Below are positions 55,036 to 64,000 of a stretch of DNA of 64,000 bases, piece after piece. The stretch spans positions 108,704,850-108,768,849 of the forward strand of contig JBAIZL010000001.1 in the NCBI GenBank assembly GCA_036971475.1, written 5' to 3'. Below the pieces are notes generated by a model. The model saw only the letters and a program-made list of their open reading frames with translations, was not told the origin of the DNA and ran no database searches. The translations under genes and the position numbers were made by a program. Position 1 is the first letter of the stretch; the number at the start of each line of letters is the position of its first letter. This DNA is from Prosapia bicincta. Lineage: Eukaryota > Arthropoda > Insecta > Hemiptera > Cercopidae.

Positions 55036-56347
55036 TACGACATCTGTGCAAAAAATACGCGGACTGTGGTCATAAAAAAATGTACTTTATTTAGAAGTTA
55101 CCCGTCTGGGTATCCTTCAAAGTACTCTCATCAACAACGCACACACTTATCCCAACGGTGTTTCCACTTGTTAAAACAGTCCTGGTACGCTTCTTTTGTG
55201 ATAGCGTTCAGCTCCTTCGTCGCATTTGCCTTAATCTCCGAAATCGTTTCAAATCTTCTTTCTTTGAGGGGTTTTTTGAGTTTTGGAAATAAGAACAAGT
55301 CACAAGGAGCAAAATCAGGTGAGTAGGGGGGGGGGAAGAACAGTGATCTAGTGTTTGGTCAAAAACTCACGAGTTCTGAGTGCTGAGTGAGCTGGAGCGT
55401 TGTCGTGATGGGAAAAACAGTTATCACTTCTACACTGTTCTGGCCTTTTGCGTCGGACGGCGTCCCTCAGACAATTCAGTACTCCAATGTAGGTAATCTG
55501 GTTGACTGTAGAGCCTTCAGGGAGGTACTCGTAGTGAACAACACCCTTAGCATAAAAAAAAACTGTCAACATCACCTTGACATTCGACCGAACTTGGCGA
55601 GCTTTTTTGGGTCTTGGGGACGTTTGACTCACCCATTGGGATGATTGGACATTCGTTTCAATGTCGTAACCATACACCCATGATTCATCACCGGTTATAA
55701 TTCTTGACAAAAAGTTCTCATCTTCATTTAAACGATCAATCAGTTCCCGACAAACCCGGACGCGATTGGCTTTTTGGTCGTCGGTCATCAAGCGTGGCAC
55801 AAATTTCGCAGCGACGCGGTGCATCTTCAATTTTTCGGTCAAAATCTCGTAACAAGAACTAACTGATATCCCACACTCTTCGGAAAGCTCCCTAATGGTC
55901 AGACATCGATTTTCGCGTATCAGGATGTTGATTTTGCCAACGTTGACGTTGAAGGATGTCAAGGACGCTCATCGTCATCAATCGACTGTCGGCCACCTTT
56001 GAAACGTTCATGCCACTTGAAACATGCAGTACGCTTCATGGCAACATCGCCGTAGGCCGTGTTAAGCATGGCAAACGCTTCTGTTGCAGATTTCCCTAGT
56101 TTTACACAAACGTTCACAGCAATTAGTTGCTCCTTCAGGCTGTCCATTTTTAAATCCGTCAAACGAAAATAAAACACTCTTTACTAAACTGCGCGTAACT
56201 CATGAACAAATGAAGATATCTGCGACTGAAATACCGCGTTTTAATCAGCTGATTTATACGAACCAAGTGACATCAAGCGGATTCTTCTGAAACTAACTTG
56301 AGCCTCGCAATTCAAACAGTCCGCGTATTTTTTGAACAGACCTCGTA
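55036..56347 (-). mobile_element. Full-length mariner element, 1312 bp
   Basis: The left end TACGACATCTGTGCAAAAAA and the right end on the other strand TACGAGGTCTGTTCAAAAAA both continue into TACGCGGACTGT, giving inverted repeats of about 32 bases. TA dinucleotides at 55034-55035 and 56348-56349 are the target duplication. Length and content are those of a complete mariner. The damaged transposase means this copy is not autonomous. Confidence 0.95.
55132..56147 (-). pseudogene. Mariner transposase, frameshifted but with all domains
   Basis: From the ATG at 56147 (MDSLKEQLIAVNVCVKLGKS) the first helix-turn-helix reads to SIDDDERP, where a frame change near 55955-55965 leads into VGKINILIRENRCLTIRELS and the second helix-turn-helix (EECGISVSSCYEILTEKLKM). 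The catalytic domain follows: IITGDESWVYGYD (first Asp) and HHDNAPAHSA (second Asp). The frame stops with TAG at EFLTKH (55350), and a shift in the C10 run (G10 on the plus strand) separates it from YSPDFAPCDLFLFPKLK (third Asp) and the C-terminus HRWDKCVRC. All three aspartates exist in the DNA, but one stop and two shifts divide them. It cuts and pastes DNA in the family; this copy should not. Confidence 0.9.
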
Positions 56348-56535
56348 TAACAAAGCGAAGCATGTCTCAGCAAACTGACGAGATAACCTAGTTAAAATCA
56401 AGCAGAATGTCTTTCCTCTATTTCAAAAGGTAGTTTCCTCCTACAAATCCTTATTTTTGCTTTATTCGATTACAAATCCGAAATTGACAGTCTTGCTTAA
56501 ATGAATAACGAGTAAAATCTAAATTCCAAATCACA

Positions 56536-56574
<39 letters not shown>

Positions 56575-57650
56575 TTTTATTTTTCTGATATTTCACTATT
56601 TATCGTAGAAATGTTATTCATCGTGTACCTCAATGACATATCTACAACAAATAACTACTTTGACACGGGAATTAAATACCACCAATAGGCCTATAAACCC
56701 TTTCTGTTTTTATTTTTGTTTCAATTTAAATCCTGTCACCGTGTATTATACATCTGTTCAGGTTTCATTATTAATTACCTAAAATACAATTAATATCATA
56801 TATTATAAATTGTTTCACAATCTAAAATTATTAACATATTATACATTGACGTACAAAATTACAGCCCCACAAAGGAGGACTGCACAATAAATAATAGATG
56901 ACAAAATATTGTAGTACGGAAACATTGTTTACATTTATTTAATTCAAAATATTGTTACTAAAGCAAAACACATAAAAAGATGACTTCAAAACAATAAGAC
57001 ATTTGAGAATTTTGTTCTTAATTAATGTTATTATTACCTCTCAGATAGGTTGAACGATATTTAGAAACAGCTTTAAATTTGTCATTACAAATTTTTATTT
57101 GTAAAATAGTTTTTACAAGTATGTTTTAAAAGTTTAATGTTTTTAAAAATATTTCACAACTTTTAAAAACACTAAACTTATGTAATTCGCACTAAATTTA
57201 ACTAGAATTTCAGACAGAAACTATTTGACTCTTTTAAGACTAACAATATTTTAGTCTAATGGAATATATATATTTTTATAAGAATAACTGTAATAAGAAT
57301 CGAATTAGAAAATCACAAATAACAAATGTATATTATTATTAAAAAAAAAAAAATTTAAATGTTAAACCTGCATTTGAAGTAAATTTGTTGGTACACTGTA
57401 CACGGGACTTGGATAATGGGAACACTTTAAACCTAGTTAAGACGATAGCATTCTAAACACGACGCAGAACAAACGGAGGGTTTGTGGTAAGCCCCATGTT
57501 TAACCCAGTAGCACAGTTTGCGTGTTGCCAACTGCGAGCAAGAAATCTTAAAGGCTTAAGGAGGTAAACATACTCAAAATTCTAATAAATTGTAAAAAAT
57601 ACAAAGGAAAACATTTTTATAGTTTTATGTAATAATAATTGTGTTTTTTG
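56348..57650. other. AT-rich stretch with a (TA)n tract
   Basis: A TA tract of about 34 bases at 56537-56570. Otherwise nothing supported. Confidence 0.55.
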
Positions 57651-58033
<383 letters not shown>

Positions 58034-58034
<1 letters not shown>

Positions 58035-60724
58035 GTGTGCATCAAAGACAGAAAGATAAATAGAGAGAGTCATGTCAATTTAAAGAGAAAATATAAGACA
58101 ATCTAATGTAAAGAAAGTATAAAAGTAGACTTCTTTCTAATATACGTAGGTTATATAAAAAGAGTTGAAGTACTACTGCTACTATTAAGTCTCCCCACAA
58201 TAAAGTAAATTTATATTAAGTATTTACCAAGTTGGAGACACAATGGTTCAGTTATATTAATAACTTATCTGAAATCAGAGAATACTTCTCGAAAACCCAC
58301 CCATAATATTTAGTTATATACAAAGGAAATATTCTACACATTCCTTTATTTTCCAAATGTGTCTTATGTTTGGAATATCGAACACCTGCTATTTATGTTT
58401 GAGTTAGCCTGGTTTCCAAAATCACAACTAGGTTTAAAAAAATCCTAAGCTCAACAAAAGGTTGAATATACTAGTTAATTATTTGTCCAAAGCTTCTCAT
58501 AAAATTGTATAACTTACTAAATATTATTGTGAACTATCTATCTAGGTTCACAATCTCCCATACATCTATTTAGGAAATTGCGAGTGAGAGAGTTGATATT
58601 TTATTTAAGTTTTATTATTAATCAACTTTAAAATAACTTTTTTTTCTTCCTAAACGTATTTTTTTGTAAACCTTTTTCAGAAAGATTTCTGTGGGTGGCT
58701 CAAGCTGAATACCCCAGATATTCAATAAAATAAAGCAAAAGGTAACCATTTAACGCATAAAAGAGGGCAAATTACTAAGAAATAGGTAATGTAATTACCT
58801 GGATTAATAAAACTAGAAATTATGATTGAATAATTTCTACAAATAAAGAATGTGAAACACTATAAAGTCATTATGCTTTCCTAACACAAGTACCATCTAA
58901 TTGCTATATAAGAACAATCATGATGACGTCACATATAAACATAATTTATTAATGCTCTAGAAACATAATTTATTAGCATCCCTATAACTTTGTCTTTGAA
59001 ACAATACTGAAACCCAAGTAAATGTAGTGTTATACATCATGTGTCTACAAGGCATCGAGTAATATTAATGATGTAGTTAATTAAATACTCAGTTCTGTAC
59101 TACTTTGGCAGCATTCACCTGACAAAAGAGCAATTCTATTAAAACCAATTAATAATGTATTTAAACACTATACGAGCACTTCAGTCACATGAATAAAAAC
59201 AAAGACATGTTTTGGGATAGTGATGCTGGGAGATTTGAACGATGCAATTACAAAACAGTACTTAGGCCTAATTACTTTAATTTAGCTGCTGTTGAGCCAA
59301 TCAGATTGAGTTTCCAAGAAGACAGAAGTTTATTAGTTTCTGTGTGACGTCAGCCATTTAATACAGGGAAGCAAGTATTATGCTCATATTGTCCTATCAT
59401 GGCAGTGGAGACACAGGAAACAGTTTGACCGAACGGAAGGTGTGTGTCTGTAGGTCTTAAAAAAAAAAAATTCGTAAATATATATTATGGAAGTTGTCAA
59501 CAGTTTGTTGGGAGACCCTGAATGCGCACAAATTGTTAAGTGAATGTTAAACAATCTTATGAAGCTGAGGTGTGGAACGAGCTTTATACATTGATTTCTT
59601 TCCCAGACAATCTTGGTGATGTATGTAAATTGTCACATTAACTAATCCCAGATGGCGAAGCAATCGAAGGCAAATACTGCCTTTTGATTGGTCGTGTAGT
59701 TTCTCCCACTCCACCAACAACTAAAATCTAAATCTTTAACTTTTGGTTTTAATTTTAAACAAAATTACTATTTACCTACATAGTAATGTTGAATAAAATT
59801 ATAACCAAATCTATCCTGACTGGATACTTCGTAGGTATATATTAATATAGGTATATAGTAATGTATAAAACAAAATCTAGACGCAGTGCAGTGCCCTTTA
59901 GCTACTTCGCTCCCATTTCACGCAATAGGCCTAAATGCCATTACATACTAACATTTAAAATGTGAAAATAAAACTTTCGTATTTTTCGCGGAAAAACGGT
60001 TGATATTCGTATTCTACGTATTAAAACGAGTAATTAAAAAAAAAAAAATGTAACCAACGTCACTAAGACTATATTTTTACCATATTTTTACTTTATTGTA
60101 TTAATCACTTAAACAATAGTTTAAGACTACTTTAAGTGAATCACCGAACGTAATGAGAGCCAATTTCTTTGTATTTAAGCCATATATTCGAAGAATTTAT
60201 TTCTCCATTATTTTATATTAAACTGTGTAAGGACTTCAAGAGTTTAAAATCTCCCAATACATTTAGTTCATTGAATAGGATATTTATCGTCTTTGTTGCC
60301 AAATTTAGTTTTAAAGTTCTATACCATAAAAATAAATCGACAAATTAATATCTGATACTTCCTGAAAGAAAACGAATTCACAGGATTTGTGGAGTTAGAA
60401 ATATCTAAACTCATATTATAATAAATATACATCCAATGCCAGACTGTAATCAAAAATAAAATGTGTGCATTGACCTAGTTACATTAGCAATAATAATCGA
60501 AAAATCATTGGCCAATAAATGTCCTGAAGTAAACAATAATTTTGTAAGAATTAATTTATTAATCCTTAATTTTCTGGTAAAATTGTATCGAAGACAAACC
60601 TAATTAAACAGTCAATACATAGATCGAAATATTTATATAAGCCCAGAGCATATTGCAAAAATATTTTAGTGAACATTCATTTTCTTATAAATAATATTCG
60701 AGCTGGCTTGTGAGTGAAAGTTAT
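58034..60724. other. AT-rich stretch with two CRE palindromes
   Basis: TGACGTCA occurs at about 58923-58930 (GATGACGTCACA) and 59345-59352 (GTGTGACGTCAGCC). No confirmed gene follows. Confidence 0.5.
59285..59460 (+). promoter_or_regulatory. Candidate promoter and first exon, very tentative
   Basis: GC-richer block with a CCAAT box (GAGCCAATCAG), a CRE (GTGACGTCAG), and an ATG (ATCATGGCAGTGGAGAC) opening MAVETQETV before a TGA. A donor-like GGAAGGTGTGTG follows near 59440. It resembles a housekeeping promoter plus leader exon, but no downstream exon was found. Confidence 0.2.
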
Positions 60725-60772
60725 AATTAAAGAATAAAAATATGGTACAACTCACAAATATACAATTTTTTA

Positions 60773-60818
60773 TTTCAAACGCGTTTCAACGACTAATTTG
60801 TCGTCATCCTCAGTGAAA
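60773..60818 (-). ncRNA. Hammerhead-like motif, left arm of 60.7-kb palindrome
   Basis: Same sequence as the right-arm copy, on the minus strand: TTTCA, CTGAGGA, stem II, GAAA, CGCGTT, TGAAA. Confidence 0.45.
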
Positions 60819-60944
60819 ATGCAGAAATGAAATTAACTAAAATATATATATATATATATATTAAACATAACCTATAAAGTTTTAGCAAAAGTAAAAACGA
60901 TTTTCACTTTTGTTTTTACTTTTGCTAAAACTTTATAGGTTATG

Positions 60945-60989
<45 letters not shown>

Positions 60990-61007
60990 TTAATTTCATT
61001 TGTGTAT

Positions 61008-61053
61008 TTTCACTGAGGATGACGACAAATTAGTCGTTGAAACGCGTTTGAAA
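61008..61053 (+). ncRNA. Hammerhead-like motif, right arm of 60.7-kb palindrome
   Basis: Stem I TTTCA (61008-61012) pairs exactly with TGAAA (61049-61053). The core CTGAGGA at 61013-61019 fits CUGANGA. One extra T follows, then stem II GACGAC and GTCGTT with loop AAATTA (one G-U pair). GAAA is at 61039-61042, then a two-pair stem III (AC, loop GC, GT) and T at 61048 as the cleavage base. All core letters are present. The extra base between A9 and stem II and the weak U at the cut site make activity uncertain. This topology is the type I form reported in Penelope-like elements. Confidence 0.5.
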
Positions 61054-61101
61054 TAAAAAATTGTATATTTGTGAGTTGTTCCATATTTTTATTCTTTAAT
61101 T

Positions 61102-63401
61102 ATTCATTTTCTTCTTCATTATAAGTCTCACTTTAGTCTTATTCCCAGTATTGTTTTACAATTTTTGTTATTTGACAAATAGAGTATTGAAGAAAACGAT
61201 TCATAAATTTTCTTTTCCTTACTTATCACTCATAAAGTTAACAAACGCAAGAAACACTCTCATGTCAACAACACACTCTCTCTAAATTATCACACCTCTG
61301 CGTGGTCGAATAAAGTTTCGCTTAAAATTACGACATAATATAAAATAAAGAACAAAATCAAATGTCTTTCTCCCCGACTCAAATATTTTTACGATAAATT
61401 ATGTTTTATTTTCTGTAAAATAACAAAGCAGTGTAAGTTTTAGTAATATTGTCTGTGTTTTAGTGGGAAAACGGTTGAAAAAAATCACATCAATATTTCT
61501 AAAATAAATATAAAGTTTTATCATATTTTATTTTTATAAAGAAAAAAATAAAGAGAATTTAAGGGTGTTCTACATATTAAAAGCTAGTGAAATATTCATA
61601 CAAGATATTTTAACCTAAAAATACAAAAATGCTTGCACCGAATTTCCGAAAGTATTAGACGTAAACCTTTCTGTTTTGTAAAATCATAAAATTTGGATTA
61701 CAATACTATGATTATAGGCCCTCCATATATCTATAAAAGAATTATCTGAAAATAATAATTCCAAATAACTATCAAGGATCAGCTTTACATTTGTCTTCAG
61801 AAGGGATACAACGTTGACTTAAATAACTATAATCTACGCATATCATATTAAAAAAGTCGCTTGACATTTTCTTTTAAATGAAACTATCGAAGAAATACTT
61901 ATGGAGAATTTATAGACTCTTTATAAACCACATAATTCCAGTACTTTTACAATAACTTTATGGCTTTCAGAATATGTTCATATATTTATAAAAACCTTTG
62001 TTTGTATTAAAGTAGAGCTTCTTATTGTAATTAATTTATGTTCAACCATTTTGTGAAATATTTTCGAAGAAACACTTAAATTACATAAAATTAATGAATT
62101 TTTATGTCGTGTGGAGTGATAATACAATTTACCTCTAACATGAAGAAATATAGAGTAAAAATTGAAAAAAATAAATAAAAGGTAATTGTAAAATATCAGT
62201 AAAAGTTATTTTAGTAGATTAATAACAATAAGCCTTTTCTAGGTTTCTAGTTCAATACAAGAGAAGTAAATTGATCCAAATTGAATGCTTTAAATAAGAA
62301 AATTGTACGATTCAGATCATTCTGCTATTAATTAAATATTGATTTGTACAGATTGAAAGCCGCTATAAAAACGCGTTTGAACATACTTGTTTATAAAATA
62401 GGAGGGATATTTAATGGAGTCCCCAATAAAGAAGGAAACTAATTAGATTTGAATTTATTTATAATTATACAAATCAAGGAACTTCTTTAAACAGCTTTCG
62501 TAGAAACATAAACTCCAAAGTTTTTTAAAGTAAAGTTAAAGAAAGAAAATCACAGGAAATGATTGAAGTTGCATTACCTGGAGCTGGTCGAACAGTAAAA
62601 AAAATATTCTGTTGGAAAAGGAGTGTCGGCCATCTTTAAAACCAGTCTAAGAGAATCTGTTTTCACTACTCAGACAAGCTAAGAAACCACCAGCGTGCAT
62701 CTGAATATAACGTCCATATCTCGTATCGGCATGCTGATGAGATATTATGTCGTTACCAGAACATCTTCAAATGTGCAATAAAAAATCTGTACGTTAAAAA
62801 CATGAAATAATAAAGTACTCTACACAACTTTTGATTAAAAAGCATCTAACTGATTAGAAGAATACGATTTAAAATAACAGTCATTTTAGTATTTTCTTAA
62901 ATGGCTCTAAGTATGAGCTCGTAGTATTTTCGTATTTTATATAAAGTGTTTATGTGGAAACGTCAAATGGATTCCTACCTAACTTCCGAATACTGTATAT
63001 TAATGTAATAATTGAAAGCTGTATTTCAAATGGGGTTCTCAAGAAACTCATTACTATTGTTTTATTGTATGCTCTAATGTGTAAACACTTGCTAAAAATC
63101 CGTTAAGATGTGTTTTACCCAATATATCGATACAAAATTACTTTGAACCTATTACATCAGCGTCTTTACTTTTTATAAGATGCATATAACTAACGTTGTT
63201 TGTATCTATGGTGTTTTTAGGCTGTATAACTGCCAAAGGTGCGCTTTTAACAATTCTGTAAGACTATGAACTCAGTAAGACTCATAAACGGTTGTTTTTA
63301 TGTAAAATAACTAATAACAAAACCCCAACATTTATACAAAAAAGTTTTAGCATTTTATTGGTTACGTTACATTTTTTGTTAGTAAATCCAAGATATGTTT
63401 T

Positions 63402-63405
<4 letters not shown>
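61102..63405. other. AT-rich stretch without recognisable feature
   Basis: No coding, RNA or repeat signal that I can support. Confidence 0.55.

Positions 63406-63449
<44 letters not shown>
63406..63449. repeat. (TA)n microsatellite
   Basis: TA tract of about 44 bases. Confidence 0.95.
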
Positions 63450-63456
<7 letters not shown>

Positions 63457-63639
63457 GAAATTTAAAGTACTCATTCTATTGCTAAATCTTTTAGATAAAG
63501 TTGAAGTTACCCTTTCGTTAAGGTTTTTTCTAATTTACTAATTATTTTATTAACCTTAACGTGTTCTTAGCAATTCAAAATAATTTTAAAGTTTAACAAT
63601 ATTTTCCAAGCATTTTATATTTTGTAATTTCTGTATAAA

Positions 63640-63990
63640 CATTTTGTTACTATTAGGATTTTAAAAAAAACCAACATAAAAACTATATAAATTAATTTAC
63701 TCCACACTCATCTGGTCATCCTACAAATCTAAAACAGTTTAAATTTTTTAGTGGAACGCATTATCTTTTAGTTTAAAACTCATTCAAGTAATAAAGTAGT
63801 TATAAAGTGTTTCAGTTCGGGAGAGCGGTGTTCTATGCACGTCTCGTGAAATGAAATTATCTTTCTGTAAATGAGATTACTTTAGAAGGAGCCGTTACAG
63901 AAATATAGAGATGCAACTTCAGATAATAAAAACTGGAGGAAGAATGACACTTAAATAGATATGTTTGTCTAGATATCGCATACATAAAAA
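63640..63990. repeat. Dispersed repeat, copy B of the 13.9-kb family
   Basis: Same block order as 13900-14230: CTATATAAATTA, GCATTATCTT, GTGAAATGAAATTATCTTTC, GATTACTTTAG, GCCGTTACAGAAA, ACTTAAATAGAT. It continues to the right edge of the window. Confidence 0.7.
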
Positions 63991-64000
63991 CTAATGGCTT

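Larger units (their letters stand above)
60725..61101. repeat. Near-perfect long palindrome with two head-to-head hammerhead-like motifs
   Basis: The left arm (60725-60898) and right arm (60912-61101) are reverse complements with very few differences besides TA-tract length. The 13-base centre is GATTTTCACTTTT. Each arm contains, from the outside in, AATTAAAGAATAAAAATATG, CTCACAAATATACAATTTTT, the ribozyme-like motif, TGAAATTAACTAA, a (TA)n tract and AAACATAACCTATAAAGTTT. Such high arm identity implies a recent event. There is no transposase frame. A transcript of either strand would be one long hairpin. Confidence 0.92.

Overview
This window is AT-rich eukaryotic DNA, most likely from an arthropod and probably an insect. 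I base that on the transposon set (BEL/Pao, I-clade/Nimb-like, jockey-like and mariner elements), the very long (TA)n, (CA)n and (TG)n tracts and the lack of any compact gene organisation. A hemipteran is possible, but nothing here proves it. I found no convincing host gene, no tRNA or rRNA gene and no CRISPR array. Most long reading frames outside transposons are translations of microsatellites.

Layout. 1-1864 (minus): uninterrupted Gag-protease frame of a BEL/Pao LTR retrotransposon that runs off the left edge, with its leader to about 2640. 5498-7405 (minus): a jockey-like reverse-transcriptase fragment between decayed pieces of a different LINE that ends in (TA)n. 16745-17794 (plus): 5'-truncated LINE tail (RNase H plus zinc knuckle) with frameshifts. 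19390-20643: a 47-bp minisatellite, a (CA)n tract and a large inverted repeat. 24458-24936: a perfect 22-bp palindrome followed by about 23 copies of a 20-bp unit. 29528-35325 (plus): a complete I-clade LINE with 12-bp target-site duplication, ORF1, ORF2 and a 47-A tail, carrying frameshifts, a stop and a changed endonuclease residue. 41.2-50.9 kb: three diverged copies of a roughly 2.9-kb segment. A mariner with its catalytic core deleted lies inside copy 2, and a 136-bp triplication follows copy 2. 53.2-54.3 kb: compound microsatellites. 55036-56347 (minus): a full-length 1312-bp mariner with TA duplications and a damaged transposase. 60725-61101: a long, near-perfect palindrome.

The most unusual signal is a scattered set of short sequences that fold like type I hammerhead ribozymes. 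The best loci are 60773-60818 (minus), 61008-61053 (plus), 49426-49468 (plus), 42710-42748 (plus), 36068-36113 (minus), 26116-26163 (minus) and both arms of the 20-kb inverted repeat. Most share the core CTGAnGA, one extra base, stem II, GAAA (or a one-base variant), a 2-3 bp stem III and a stem I that can pair. Such motifs are known from Penelope-like elements, but no Penelope reverse transcriptase is visible here. The window is therefore best read as a transposon and satellite graveyard holding several generations of such elements. Several disabling frameshifts in transposon ORFs sit at or near homopolymer runs, so some may be assembly errors.
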